In this document: positions 35,023-46,987 of the stretch, one piece after another
Layout: each line of letters opens with the position of its first letter
Numbering within the stretch: the stretch's first letter is position 1
Assembly (NCBI RefSeq): GCF_022662105.1
Contig: NZ_JAKMCP010000003.1
Location: 310,001 to 374,000 of the forward strand
Reading direction: 5' to 3'
Origin: Aestuariivivens sediminis
Lineage (GTDB): Bacteria; Bacteroidota; Bacteroidia; Flavobacteriales; Flavobacteriaceae
DNA length: 64,000 nucleotides
Made by a program: the position numbers and the translations under genes
Notes under the pieces: model-generated
What the model was told of the DNA's origin: nothing
Databases searched by the model: none
Seen by the model: only the letters and a program-made list of their open reading frames with translations

Positions 35023-35352
35023 TTATTCCTGAGAATCGTCCTCAGTATTTCTAAAATAAACTTTTTCCTTTAACCATTCCTGAATAGCCAAAGCATGCGG
35101 TTTTGGGAGCTTTTCATAAAACTTGGAAACTTCAATTTGTTCTTTGTTTTCAAAAATTTCCTCAAGGCTGTCATTATAAGTTGCAAATTCTTCCAACTTA
35201 TCAATAAGTTCTTTTTTAATCTCCGTATTAATTTGCTCTGCTCTCCTTGATATGATAGAAATAGCTTCATAGATATTTCCTGTTTGCTCATCGATTTGAT
35301 TTCTGTCGTAAGTCATTGTATTAACAGGAGCTTTTGTCTTTTTTAAATCCAT
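35023..35352 (-). CDS. rpoZ: DNA-directed RNA polymerase omega subunit (Rpb6-like)
   Basis: The 109-aa protein is the Bacteroidota form of RNA polymerase omega, with NIYEAISIISRRAEQINTEIKKEL matching the Rpb6/omega helix that clamps the beta-prime C-terminus. It also has the lineage-specific acidic tail EFATYNDSLEEIFENKEQIEVSKFYEKLPKP. Two in-frame ATGs exist (35358 and 35352). I use the second, which gives the usual start DLKKTKAPVNT. It is followed by coaBC, 7 bp downstream, as in many bacteria. Confidence 0.92.
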   Translation of the reverse strand: MDLKKTKAPVNTMTYDRNQIDEQTGNIYEAISIISRRAEQINTEIKKELIDKLEEFATYNDSLEEIFENKEQIEVSKFYEKLPKPHALAIQEWLKEKVYFRNTEDDSQE

Positions 35353-35443
35353 TTTCATATTTTATTTTATTTTACCAATAGGTCTATCAACGTTTACTAA
35401 AATGTAATCTATAGTCTTAACCTAAATTATTCATTAATTACCA

Positions 35444-36238
35444 TTATGATGAAAACTGTTGTAATTCATTATCAATTTCTTCCATCATATTATTGACTTC
35501 CTCCATATATTTTGAATTGACAAAATACTTTTTGAAAGCATCTAGATTTGATTTGGCATCCTTTAAACGCTCTTCTTTTTTATATTCAACACTATTAATC
35601 GCTAGTTTGTATGCCGAATCTAACTTATAAAACATGGCATCTTCACGTAGCGAAGATCCTGGAAACTCAAAAATAAAATTTTCGAAGGACTTTATGGATG
35701 CCGGATAATCTGAAATGTGATTATATTGTTTCGCAATACTGAAAGCCTTTTGCTCTAATTTAAATTCAAGTTCCTTAACCAACTTATTTGCTTCGACTAA
35801 ATATTGGGATTCAGGAAATAAATTAATAAAGTTTTGGAGTTTCTCTATGGCTTCTTTAGTCTCAGTTTGATCCTTGGTGTATACGGGTGATAACATATAA
35901 TAACTCTTGGCACTTAAAAAAGAGGCCTCTTCAAGCTTTTCGCTATTTGGATAACTAGAAGCAAAACGTTCAAACTGATAACCTGAAACGTAATAGTCTT
36001 TCATCTTGTAGAATGAATCGGCGTATAGGTACATCAATTTTTCTGCTTGCGGCTTTCCTCTGTAATTAGGCACTATTTGAGCAAATAGACGATTGGCCTT
36101 ATCAAATTTACCAGCATCATAAAGTTCTTCTCCCAATTTAAATTTAGGAGCAATATCTTCAGCTTTTAATACTTTTTGATATTCGCTACAAGAACTTAAT
36201 GTTAAGATTACAAATGATATGAATATAGATATCCTCAT
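35444..36238 (-). CDS. bamD: Outer membrane assembly lipoprotein BamD
   Basis: BamD is the essential lipoprotein partner of BamA in beta-barrel insertion. The 264-aa precursor has a lipobox LSSC (Cys17) after ISIFISFVILT, then five TPR-like helical pairs, including KFKLGEELYDAGKFDKANRLFAQIVPNYRG and SVYSGYQFERFASSYPNSEKLEEA-like repeats. The length fits the family. In flavobacteria bamD commonly precedes rpoZ-coaBC, as here, 85 bp apart. Confidence 0.92.
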   Translation of the reverse strand: MRISIFISFVILTLSSCSEYQKVLKAEDIAPKFKLGEELYDAGKFDKANRLFAQIVPNYRGKPQAEKLMYLYADSFYKMKDYYVSGYQFERFASSYPNSEKLEEASFLSAKSYYMLSPVYTKDQTETKEAIEKLQNFINLFPESQYLVEANKLVKELEFKLEQKAFSIAKQYNHISDYPASIKSFENFIFEFPGSSLREDAMFYKLDSAYKLAINSVEYKKEERLKDAKSNLDAFKKYFVNSKYMEEVNNMMEEIDNELQQFSS

Positions 36239-36351
36239 AGTTTAAAACAAGATGCAAAATTAAGGTAATAATATGGATTTTAAAAATATATTTTAATGGC
36301 TAAAATAATTGTTGAAATACAGTATCCATACGGTTTAAGTAATATTTAACA

Positions 36352-37233
36352 TTACCTAAAATCGCTAACAAAACGCGCAACCTTTGCTTTTAATTGCGAA
36401 GATGCTGGAACTAATGGCAATCTTACCGTATCCTTGCATAAGTTCAGAGCTTCAAAAACAGCTTTAATCCCTGCAGGATTATTTTCTTCAAAAATATAAC
36501 CGATAACGTCCATGAGCTTGAAATGCAGGTCATAGGCTTCCTGAGCTTTACCCTCTAGTCCCAAGCGGATCATAGCAGAAAATGTTTTTGGAAAAGCTTG
36601 ACCGATAACCGATATAACTCCTGCTCCTCCAGCTAAGACAACCCCTAAAGCTAAATCATCATCACCGGAAATAACTAAAAAGTCGTCCGGCTTATCTTTT
36701 ATCAGCCTTAAATATTGCGCGACATTATTTCCCGCTTCTTTTACCGCTACAATATTTTTAAAATCATTTGCCAATCGTATGGTAGTTGAAGGCTCCATGT
36801 TTTTCGACGTACGTCCGGGTACATTATACAAAATGACATCTATGGGAGACGCTTCAGAAATGGCTTTAAAATGCTGATAAAGGCCTTCTTGTGTTGGTTT
36901 ACTATAATATGGTGCTACTGATAAAATGGCATCCATATGGCTTAAATTGGTAGTGGTTATTTCTTCAATAATGGCAGCAGTATTATTGCCACCGATACCT
37001 AAAACCATTGGCACTCTACCATTGTTGGCTTCAGAAATAGTTGCGACTATATCTTTTTTTTCTTGTTTGGTTATCGTAACACTTTCACCAGTAGTCCCTG
37101 AAATCACCAAATAGTCCGTACCGTTTTCTATATTGAAATTAACAATGTTGGCAAGAGCTTCATGATCTACACTCAAATCCATTTTAAATGGTGTTACCAA
37201 GGCCACACCAGTCCCTAAAAACTTACTATTCAT
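36352..37233 (-). CDS. dapA: 4-hydroxy-tetrahydrodipicolinate synthase
   Basis: DapA condenses pyruvate and aspartate semialdehyde, the first committed step to diaminopimelate and lysine. The 293-aa TIM barrel has the GTTGES motif, the catalytic Tyr in [11 protein letters not shown] and the Schiff-base Lys in IVAVKEAG. The start is ATG 37233, though a GTG codon one position upstream is also in frame. The start lies inside the end of the DUF6913 gene (8-bp overlap), so the two are coupled. Confidence 0.97.
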   Translation of the reverse strand: MNSKFLGTGVALVTPFKMDLSVDHEALANIVNFNIENGTDYLVISGTTGESVTITKQEKKDIVATISEANNGRVPMVLGIGGNNTAAIIEEITTTNLSHMDAILSVAPYYSKPTQEGLYQHFKAISEASPIDVILYNVPGRTSKNMEPSTTIRLANDFKNIVAVKEAGNNVAQYLRLIKDKPDDFLVISGDDDLALGVVLAGGAGVISVIGQAFPKTFSAMIRLGLEGKAQEAYDLHFKLMDVIGYIFEENNPAGIKAVFEALNLCKDTVRLPLVPASSQLKAKVARFVSDFR

Positions 37234-37753
37234 CACTTACTTTGTTTAATATGGTTAAGTATTTAAAAATTTCCCTTTTAAACACCTTAAATTCTTCTAA
37301 ATTGGTGTTAATTATCAAATCGTTCAGTCTTGGATCCTTTTGCAAAATACCAATCTTAAATGTTGCCTTAGATAACGCTGTAAGCAATTTTAATTCTATT
37401 TCATCACTGGTATAATAACTAATTAAGACATCAAAGGTTGTATCTAAAAACGTTTGTAATTCTATATTCTTGATAGCTCCATTCCAACCAATGTCCTTTG
37501 AATTAAAACAAATTTCCCAAAAATTAGGTTTTTCACTTTTTGAAGGCGAATAAGCTATAACCTTAAGTTTGTTTGGACGAACATGTAAATAGGTAGCAAG
37601 ACTTCTGAATAATTCAAAATCGTCCACCTCATCAATATTTAAAATAATGCCCAAACTTTCCACCTTGCTGTCATCGACATAAACTTTACGCTCCGACAAC
37701 ATTTTGTTTAAATACTTTTTAATAGATTTCTCCTTAAAACCTTTTAAAATCAT
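37226..37753 (-). CDS. DUF6913 family protein, uncharacterised
   Basis: The 175-aa soluble protein is of a small flavobacterial family. It contains [47 protein letters not shown], which looks like an alpha/beta fold, and a Trp/Asp loop [17 protein letters not shown]. There is no signal peptide and no recognised catalytic motif. It precedes dapA with an 8-bp overlap, a pairing seen in related genomes. A helper role for dapA or a separate function cannot be told apart. Confidence 0.75.
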   Translation of the reverse strand: MILKGFKEKSIKKYLNKMLSERKVYVDDSKVESLGIILNIDEVDDFELFRSLATYLHVRPNKLKVIAYSPSKSEKPNFWEICFNSKDIGWNGAIKNIELQTFLDTTFDVLISYYTSDEIELKLLTALSKATFKIGILQKDPRLNDLIINTNLEEFKVFKREIFKYLTILNKVSDE

Positions 37754-37810
37754 TTATATTTATGCTTTCCGCAAAGGTAGCAAAAGTACAACCAAAATTT
37801 TTGCATTTAT

Positions 37811-38572
37811 ATGAGGTTTACACATTTGATTTTTTTGTTAAATTTTTTAGTTTTTTTTAGCTGCAAAAAGAAGAATTTCCACATTACAACAATCAAAGGC
37901 AAACAAATTGAAATAAACGATTCTATACAAGATAAAATTGAAATTGAGGATTTTATTGCACCTTTTAGAGTACATATTGAAAAAGATTTGGACAGTATAA
38001 TTGCCTATGCCATGGGTACTTATTCTAAGTCCGATGGAGACTTTAACACCGCTATAGGTAATTTTATGGCAGATGCCATATACGATCAAGCCGCTCCGGT
38101 TTTTAATCGTAGAACAGGGAATAACCTCGACATGGTTTTATTGAACCACGGTGGTATCCGTTCTATTATTTCAAAAGGCGATATTAGAATGCGTAATGTT
38201 TATGAATTAATGCCCTTTGAAAACAAAATTGTTGTTATTGCTCTTAAGGGACGACAGATTGACAGTATGATCAGTTTTTTGTGTAGATCCAGAAAAGCCA
38301 ATCCTATATCTAAACTTAAGCTAACCATTGACAGTGAATTCAATCCCATTGAAGCCTCAATAAATGGAGAAAAAATAAACACAGAAAGGATCTATTATGT
38401 CGCCACTAATGATTATTTATATAATAATGGCGATAATATGAGATTTTTTAGACCTAACGATGGTTATTTCGATTTAAATTATAAAGTCCGTAATGCTTTA
38501 ATTGATTATCTAAAACAGGTCGATACCATCAACCCCGTTAGTGATGATAGGTTTACGCAAATAAAAAAATGA
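37811..38572 (+). CDS. 5'-nucleotidase C-terminal (substrate-binding) domain lipoprotein
   Basis: The 253-aa precursor has a lipobox FFSC (Cys18). The rest is the UshA-type C-terminal domain, with NHGGIRSIISKGDIRMRNVYELMPFENKIVVIALKGRQI and YVATNDYLYNNGDNMRFF, the stretches that grip the nucleoside base in the periplasmic enzyme. It lacks the metallophosphatase domain, which is encoded by the next gene (3-bp gap). The two polypeptides probably assemble into one periplasmic 5'-nucleotidase. Gene order is C-terminal half first, which rules out a simple stop or frameshift in a normal fused gene. Confidence 0.9.
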   Translation: MRFTHLIFLLNFLVFFSCKKKNFHITTIKGKQIEINDSIQDKIEIEDFIAPFRVHIEKDLDSIIAYAMGTYSKSDGDFNTAIGNFMADAIYDQAAPVFNRRTGNNLDMVLLNHGGIRSIISKGDIRMRNVYELMPFENKIVVIALKGRQIDSMISFLCRSRKANPISKLKLTIDSEFNPIEASINGEKINTERIYYVATNDYLYNNGDNMRFFRPNDGYFDLNYKVRNALIDYLKQVDTINPVSDDRFTQIKK

Positions 38573-38575
38573 ATC

Positions 38576-39490
38576 ATGAATCGCCGAGATTTTATTCAAA
38601 AGACATCAGCTGGAACAGCATTAATAACCTTGGGCAGTATTGGCTTGCCGTCGTTTACCACTTTTAATACCAAGCATATCACAATACTTCATACCAACGA
38701 TGTGCATAGTCACATTGATCCCTTTGGCCCAGAGGATGGAAGAAATGCCAATAAAGGAGGGGTTTCGAGAAGAGCTAGCTTGATTGATTCCATTAAAACA
38801 GAAAACCCCAATACGATTTTATTGGATGCCGGTGATATATTCCAAGGCACTCCTTATTTTAACTACTATGGTGGTGAATTGGAGTTTAAATTAATGAGCA
38901 AACTTAAATATGATGCAGCAACCATTGGTAATCATGATTTCGATAATGGTATAGAGGGCCTCTTTGCACAATTGCCTCATGCTAAATTTGATTTCATATC
39001 TGCCAATTACGACTTTTCAAAAACGATAATGGACACGCATACCGACCCCTTTAAAATATTTATTAAAGATGATATTAAAGTAGGTGTATTTGGTCTTGGT
39101 ATAGAACTCAAGGGATTAGTTGAATCGGCTTTATACAAAGAGACCCAATATTTAGATCCGATTGAAATCAGTCAAGATATGGTGAGAATCTTAAAAACAG
39201 AAAAACATTGTGATCTGATTATTTGTTTATCACATTTGGGATATCATTATAGAAATAACCCCAATAAAGTAAGCGATTTAAATCTAGCTGCGGCAACAAG
39301 TGGCATCGATTTAATCATCGGTGGTCATACCCATACTTTTTTACCCAAACCGTCGATAGTTAAAAACAAAGACGGCAATAATATGCTCGTAAATCAAGTG
39401 GGGTGTTACGGTATTAATCTTGGTAGAATTGATTTTTATTTTGATGACGATAAAACTATATCCGCAAAAGGCACCTCAATAATAGTTTAG
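38576..39490 (+). CDS. Metallophosphatase, 5'-nucleotidase N-terminal catalytic domain (Tat-exported)
   Basis: The 304-aa precursor begins MNRRDFIQKTSAGTALITLGSIG, a twin-arginine signal. The calcineurin-like catalytic domain has ILHTNDVHSHID, LLDAGDIFQGTPYFNYYGG, TIGNHDFDNG, LSHLGYHY and GGHTHTFLPKP, covering all dinuclear metal ligands of UshA/CpdB-type enzymes. It would hydrolyse nucleoside 5'-phosphates outside the cytoplasm. The substrate-binding C-terminal domain is missing here and is supplied by the preceding gene. Export routes differ for the two halves: Tat for this one and Sec/lipoprotein for the partner. Confidence 0.92.
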   Translation: MNRRDFIQKTSAGTALITLGSIGLPSFTTFNTKHITILHTNDVHSHIDPFGPEDGRNANKGGVSRRASLIDSIKTENPNTILLDAGDIFQGTPYFNYYGGELEFKLMSKLKYDAATIGNHDFDNGIEGLFAQLPHAKFDFISANYDFSKTIMDTHTDPFKIFIKDDIKVGVFGLGIELKGLVESALYKETQYLDPIEISQDMVRILKTEKHCDLIICLSHLGYHYRNNPNKVSDLNLAAATSGIDLIIGGHTHTFLPKPSIVKNKDGNNMLVNQVGCYGINLGRIDFYFDDDKTISAKGTSIIV

Positions 39491-39556
39491 TTTTTTTTCA
39501 TTCTTGAAATGAAACCTCTATACGTTCGTCTAAGAACCAAATCATATTTCAAGATT

Positions 39557-39940
39557 ATGAAAAAACAAATTTCCTTTTTCATTAGAATTATCGTAGCGGT
39601 TATTTTAATTCAAACTTTGCGGTTTAAATTTACAGCTCATCCGGATAGCATATATATTTTTAAATCCCTTGGCATGGAACCGTATGGCAGAATTGGTACG
39701 GGAATATTGGAATTGGTTGCTGGGATTTGCCTGATAATTCCAAAAACGGCTTGGGCAGGCGCATTACTCAGCATTACCGTTTTATTTGGTGCTGTTGTAT
39801 CTCATATAACTGTCCTGGGTATTGAAATAAATGGGGATAAGGGATTATTGTTCTTTACAGCCTTGATTACATTTATCCTTTCCGTTATAATACTTTATCT
39901 CCAAAGAAGAGATATTCCGTTTTTAAAATTCTTCGACTAA
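39557..39940 (+). CDS. DoxX family membrane protein
   Basis: The 127-aa protein has four predicted transmembrane helices and the DoxX pattern: LRFKFTAHPDSIYIFKSLGMEPYGRIGTGILELVAGICLIIP, then AGALLSITVLFGAVVSH. DoxX proteins are small quinone-associated or unknown membrane subunits, and the specific role here is unclear. ATG 39557 is chosen over an upstream in-frame codon because the hydrophobic part begins right after it. The 3' end overlaps the convergent gene by 18 bp. Confidence 0.8.
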   Translation: MKKQISFFIRIIVAVILIQTLRFKFTAHPDSIYIFKSLGMEPYGRIGTGILELVAGICLIIPKTAWAGALLSITVLFGAVVSHITVLGIEINGDKGLLFFTALITFILSVIILYLQRRDIPFLKFFD

Positions 39941-40645
39941 CAAAGTTTTAGCATTATTCTCCTGTTTAACCTTAGACTGCCAGAATAAAATATAAAAGGC
40001 TAATAAATATAACGTTGTTGATATAAAGTTTAGCAGACCTTCGTTTGCAATATACATATATGCCACACCAATGACTTCTGCAAATACAATACACAATGAG
40101 CCTATAAATAATAATAGAGACTTTTTGTCATCCTTATGAAAATAATTAAGCAGTGAGGAGGACAGTAAAACTAACATAACGATATTATAGGTTAATTCCA
40201 TAATATATTCTCCAGTCATAGTCGACAAGATATGCTCTGTTACAACATGCTGCAGCACATAAACAATATAAACATTCAATGCCGTTAACACTACTAAATG
40301 AATTTTAAGATTTCTGAGGATATGGGTAATACACATCCTTCGGCAAATTTCAAATAATAATGCAATATATGCAGCCACATAAAGCCCATTACCCAGGAAA
40401 TAATTAATCTCATAAGGAATATATTTTGCAAATAAAACCATGATATCCGATGTGGAAAAAAATATCAAAAACAGAGAAACAGGTATCGTTTTTTTCTTTA
40501 CGAACAGAAAATATAAAATCGTTATGGCAGGGCTTAAAAGTGAGCTTACTTTATAGGCCAAAGCAGCCTTATCAAAAAGAAGGCAGACTATAAAAGCGAT
40601 ATAGATAAGAGGCACAAAGCTCATCAAGACTCTCGACTTGTACAT
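39923..40645 (-). CDS. Polytopic membrane protein, YhhN/TMEM86-like
   Basis: The 240-aa protein has about eight transmembrane segments. The pattern of paired acidic residues in helices (LIFFSTSDIMVLFAKYIPYEINYFLGNGLYVAAYI) recalls YhhN/lysoplasmalogenase-like proteins, but the match is partial, so the enzyme name is not safe. It stands apart from ligA, 157 bp downstream of it, and overlaps doxX on the other strand by 18 bp. Confidence 0.55.
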   Translation of the reverse strand: MYKSRVLMSFVPLIYIAFIVCLLFDKAALAYKVSSLLSPAITILYFLFVKKKTIPVSLFLIFFSTSDIMVLFAKYIPYEINYFLGNGLYVAAYIALLFEICRRMCITHILRNLKIHLVVLTALNVYIVYVLQHVVTEHILSTMTGEYIMELTYNIVMLVLLSSSLLNYFHKDDKKSLLLFIGSLCIVFAEVIGVAYMYIANEGLLNFISTTLYLLAFYILFWQSKVKQENNAKTLLVEEF

Positions 40646-40802
40646 AACGTAGGTTTGAAGTTATGTGACAAACATAATAAAAAAAATGCTATTAAACGTA
40701 TAAAAACTGCTTTTTATCGATTTTTTTTTATTTTTTGTTATTTTTTGTAAGAATTAACATTACTTTAGGTGGGTTAAATCATGTAGTATATAGCCTAACA
40801 TA

Positions 40803-43674
<2,872 letters not shown>

Positions 43675-43678
<4 letters not shown>

Positions 43679-44166
43679 AGTTCCTTAATCATCCATACTC
43701 CACAGGAATAATGTCCTGTATTGCCTAGTGCTTTATCTAAATGTTTGAACCCAAAACTCTCGTAAATATGAATCGCTGCCTTAAGCTGTGGAGCGGACTC
43801 AATATAACATGTTTGATACCCCATTGCTTTAGCCGCATGCAGACATCTTTCAAAAAGTTGTTTTCCATAACCTTTCCCTCTGATTATGGGAGAAAAATAC
43901 ATCTTTTGAATTTCACATATGGTATCTTCGAATCCCTTTAAAGGCTTAATACCTCCTCCACCCATAACTTCTCCATTACTCTCAATTACATAGTAAACCT
44001 CATTGTGATTTTGATAGGATTGAAACATTCGAGGAGTTTCATCATCAGTATATGCTGTACCTTCCAATGGAATCTTAAATTCATGAAAACACATCCTAAT
44101 TATTGATTCTATTGATTTGTTATCCTTTAGTGCTATATTGCGAATTATGATATGGTCATTACTCAT
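43675..44166 (-). CDS. GNAT family N-acetyltransferase
   Basis: The 163-aa protein has the acetyl-CoA-binding GNAT motif IRGKGYGKQLFERCLHAAKAMGY and a C-terminal YESFGFKHLDKALGNTGHYSC. The fold is clear but the substrate is not. It leads the GNAT-prmC-ligA operon (4-bp overlap) and is divergent from ribD with 35 bp between their start codons. Confidence 0.85.
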
Positions 44167-44176
44167 TTTAAAGCCT

Positions 44177-44184
44177 TAATTTTG
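44177..44184 (+). promoter_or_regulatory. -7 box of the ribD promoter
   Basis: TAATTTTG at 44177-44184 lies 17 bases before the ribD ATG at 44202. Since the divergent GNAT start is at 44166, this element sits within a 35-bp intergenic space and both genes share control DNA. Confidence 0.45.
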
Positions 44185-44201
44185 TATCGATAATTATCTG
44201 G

Positions 44202-45185
44202 ATGAAGATACATGAAAAATATATAAAACGTTGCATTGAAATTGGCAAAAATGGACTTGGTACCACACGACCAAATCCCATGGTTGGCTGTGTCATAGTC
44301 CACAATAACACCATCATTGGAGAAGGATTTACAAGTCCGTATGGCGGTAATCATGCGGAAGTCAATGCTATCAATTCTGTTAAGAATAAAACACTCTTAA
44401 AAAACGCCACGCTTTACGTTACCCTTGAACCCTGTTCTCATTATGGTAAAACCCCGCCATGTAGTGATCTCATAATAAACTATCAGATCCCTGATGTCGT
44501 GATAGGTTGTATGGATGACAACGAGAATGTAGCCGGTAAGGGTATAAAAAGGCTGATGGAAGCGGGTTGCCGTGTAACGGTTGGTATTATGGAATCTGAA
44601 TGCAGAATCCATCACAAACGGTTTTTTACATTTCATAACAAAAAACGTCCTTACCTGATTTTAAAATGGGCAGAAACTAAGAACGGATTTATGGCTCCCA
44701 AAGTCAAATTTGAACAAAAACCCATTTGGATTACCAATAGGCTCTCAAGGCAGTTAGTCCACAAATGGCGAGCAGAAGAACATGCCATACTAATAGGGGC
44801 CAATACCGTATTTCAAGATAATCCTACATTAACTGTTAGAAATTGGTCCGGGCAACATCCAATTCGAATAGTATTAGATAAAAACAATGCATTAACCAAT
44901 ACCTATCACGTATTTAATGATCATTCTGAAACTCTGGTCATTAGAGAAATTTCTGCTAAATCCATTTGTGAAAAACTATATAACCATAATATCAATTCAG
45001 TTATTATAGAGGGCGGGACCAAAACCTTACAGCTATTTATAGATGCAAATTTATGGGATGAAGCACGAGTATTTACAGGTAAGATTTCTTTTGAAAATGG
45101 TGCACTGGCACCAAGATTTTATGGTAATTTAATTTCTGAAGTACGTATAGATACGGATATCCTTAAAATTTATAGAAATGATTAA
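44202..45185 (+). CDS. ribD: Bifunctional diaminohydroxyphosphoribosylaminopyrimidine deaminase/5-amino-6-(5-phosphoribosylamino)uracil reductase
   Basis: RibD carries out the deamination and the reduction steps of riboflavin synthesis. The 327-aa protein has the CMP-deaminase-type zinc site H51-A-E53, C78 and C87 (LEPCSHYGKTPPCSD). The NADPH-dependent reductase domain follows from about residue 145, with the GANTVFQDNPTLTVRNW and SVIIEGGTKTLQLF segments. Both domains look intact. It overlaps the HAD gene by 8 bp. Confidence 0.96.
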   Translation: MKIHEKYIKRCIEIGKNGLGTTRPNPMVGCVIVHNNTIIGEGFTSPYGGNHAEVNAINSVKNKTLLKNATLYVTLEPCSHYGKTPPCSDLIINYQIPDVVIGCMDDNENVAGKGIKRLMEAGCRVTVGIMESECRIHHKRFFTFHNKKRPYLILKWAETKNGFMAPKVKFEQKPIWITNRLSRQLVHKWRAEEHAILIGANTVFQDNPTLTVRNWSGQHPIRIVLDKNNALTNTYHVFNDHSETLVIREISAKSICEKLYNHNINSVIIEGGTKTLQLFIDANLWDEARVFTGKISFENGALAPRFYGNLISEVRIDTDILKIYRND

Positions 45186-45798
45186 AGCCATCATTTTTGA
45201 TTTTGGAAATGTTTTTATTAATCTGGATATTGAAGGCGCTTTAGTTAAAAGTTGTAAGTCCCTGGGTATTGATAGCTTTCCAAGGGAATTAATGGACATT
45301 AACCAATCGTATGAACAAGGATTGATTTCAACCCAGGAGTTTTTGATCCGGTATTTAGAAAAATTTCCCGAAACCACCAATAAAGAACTGATCGAGAATT
45401 GGAATTTTATGCTTAAGGATTTTCCAAGTTACCGATTGGATTTTTTGAAAGCACTAAAATCAACTGCCCGATACAAGCTCATATTATTGAGTAACACCAA
45501 TGAACTCCACATCAATTGGATCATCGAAAATTTGTCTTTTTATGCCGATTTCAAAAATTGTTTTGATGCGTTTTATTTATCGCATGAAATTCAGCTTAGA
45601 AAACCAAACCGTGATATTTTTGATTTTGTTTTAAATGAAAATAATTTGGCGGCCCATGAATGCCTTTTTATTGATGATAATCGGGATAATATTAAAACAG
45701 CCTCCGGATTAGGCCTTAAAACCTGGCATATTAATCCAGATACTGAAGATATTGTAGACTTATTTAAAAATAAAACCCATTTATTCATTAGCACTTGA
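45178..45798 (+). CDS. HAD family hydrolase (YihX-like)
   Basis: The 206-aa protein begins IIFDFGNVFINLD, so motif I is D-F-G-N-V, with Gly instead of the second Asp, as in YihX-type phosphatases and dehalogenase relatives. Motif II is LLSNTNELH, the Lys lies in LRKPNRDIFDFVL and the acidic pair in FIDDNRDN. It could be a sugar-phosphate or small-molecule phosphatase. In a riboflavin neighbourhood it might be the missing pyrimidine phosphatase, but that is only suggested by the 8-bp overlap with ribD. Confidence 0.88.
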   Translation: MIKAIIFDFGNVFINLDIEGALVKSCKSLGIDSFPRELMDINQSYEQGLISTQEFLIRYLEKFPETTNKELIENWNFMLKDFPSYRLDFLKALKSTARYKLILLSNTNELHINWIIENLSFYADFKNCFDAFYLSHEIQLRKPNRDIFDFVLNENNLAAHECLFIDDNRDNIKTASGLGLKTWHINPDTEDIVDLFKNKTHLFIST

Positions 45799-46421
45799 CC
45801 CAAAAAGACGTCTACCATACTATTACAATTTCACCAGCACCCGTCCTGTTTAAAGTTAAAAACAGTAAGTTTTTTGGTTATGCTTACCCGGTATCGAATG
45901 AAGCAACTATAAAATCTCATTTAGAACGACTAAAAGAAGAGCACCATAAGGCTAGACATTGGTGTTACGCTTACCAAATTGGAAAAGAAGACCTCATTTT
46001 TAGGTTCAACGATGATGGAGAGCCCAGCAATTCTGCAGGCTTACCTATTTACAGACAAATACAGTCCTTTGGGGTTACCAATATCTTAATTGTGGTAATA
46101 CGCTATTTTGGAGGTATTAAATTAGGAGTTGGAGGGTTAATTAATGCTTATAAATCGACCGCCCAACTCACATTAGAACATTGCCAAATTATTACTAAAA
46201 CTATACAGACAATATATTTAATATCCTTTGCTTATACGGACATCAACAAAGTAATGCGCATTATTAAAGAAAAGACCCTTGAAGTAATTGATCAGAAGCT
46301 AGAATTGAATTGTGAAATAACAATATCTGTGAGAAAAAAAGATTCAAACATGGTATTTAATTTGTTTGATGGTCTTTATGGTGTACAAATAAAAAAATTA
46401 AACTCCGATAACATCCAATAA
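45795..46421 (+). CDS. yigZ: YigZ/IMPACT family protein
   Basis: The 208-aa protein has the UPF0029 N-terminal domain (FFGYAYPVSNEATIKSHLERLKEEHHKARHWCYAYQIG and FNDDGEPSNSAGLPIYRQIQS). It then has VVIRYFGGIKLGVGGLINAYKSTAQL and a ferredoxin-like C-terminal domain. In eukaryotes IMPACT counteracts GCN2; the bacterial role is undefined. The start is TTG at 45795, sharing TTGA with the HAD stop. The 3' end overlaps the thioesterase on the opposite strand by 24 bp. Confidence 0.92.
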   Translation: MTQKDVYHTITISPAPVLFKVKNSKFFGYAYPVSNEATIKSHLERLKEEHHKARHWCYAYQIGKEDLIFRFNDDGEPSNSAGLPIYRQIQSFGVTNILIVVIRYFGGIKLGVGGLINAYKSTAQLTLEHCQIITKTIQTIYLISFAYTDINKVMRIIKEKTLEVIDQKLELNCEITISVRKKDSNMVFNLFDGLYGVQIKKLNSDNIQ

Positions 46422-46796
46422 ATATTTTGGAGCTCTCATTGGCTTATTGGATTTCATATTAATAAAAACCAAAGTGGTTGATGCCGTTGACAGAATTTCG
46501 CCTTTTTCGTTGGTTATTTCATAGTCAAACTCAATCTTTGCTGTGGGTGTTTTCTTTAGTTCAGTTTTAACATTAATTACATCATCATAACTAGCTGATT
46601 TTTTATAATTTATACTTAAAGAAACAACAGGAAGCATAATGCCGTTTTCCTCCATTTTTTTGTATGAAATTCCCAATTTCCTGAGTAACTCAATTCTTCC
46701 CATTTCGAGATATAATACATAATTACCGTGATAAACAACTCCCATTTGGTCCGTCTCACCATATCTCACCCTTATTTGTATTTCATCGAATTTCAT
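46398..46796 (-). CDS. Acyl-CoA thioesterase (4-hydroxybenzoyl-CoA thioesterase/YbgC-like hotdog)
   Basis: The 132-aa protein is a hotdog-fold thioesterase with the characteristic RVRYGETDQMGVVYHGNYVLYLEMGRIELLR. The Asp in TDQMG is the catalytic residue of this subfamily. A -KTELKKTPTAKIEFDYEI- strand follows. The substrate is some acyl-CoA. It is divergent from dnaA and its 3' end overlaps yigZ by 24 bp. Confidence 0.9.
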   Translation of the reverse strand: MKFDEIQIRVRYGETDQMGVVYHGNYVLYLEMGRIELLRKLGISYKKMEENGIMLPVVSLSINYKKSASYDDVINVKTELKKTPTAKIEFDYEITNEKGEILSTASTTLVFINMKSNKPMRAPKYLLDVIGV

Positions 46797-46987
46797 AGGA
46801 ATAATTAAATATTTTTTTGTAGTTTCGGCTAGTGCTTAAACATGCAGAAAAAATTCTAGAAATTCAATAGCAAATGATTTTTTTTTTAAGAATTTTGTTC
46901 ACATATTTGCCTTGCTATTAAGGGGTGATTTGAAAAGCCATTTTTCATTCGAATTCTAACTAACTAAAAACCAAATAAAACTAAAAA

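Noticed and set aside
37811-39490. Frameshifted or interrupted ushA-like gene
   Set aside because: The order is C-terminal domain first and each part has its own export signal and intact motifs, so the genes are separate by design.
46797-46987. Possible oriC upstream of dnaA
   Set aside because: The 191-bp gap has AT-rich DNA and one weak DnaA-box-like sequence, TTGTTCACA, but no cluster of boxes. In Bacteroidota oriC is often not beside dnaA.
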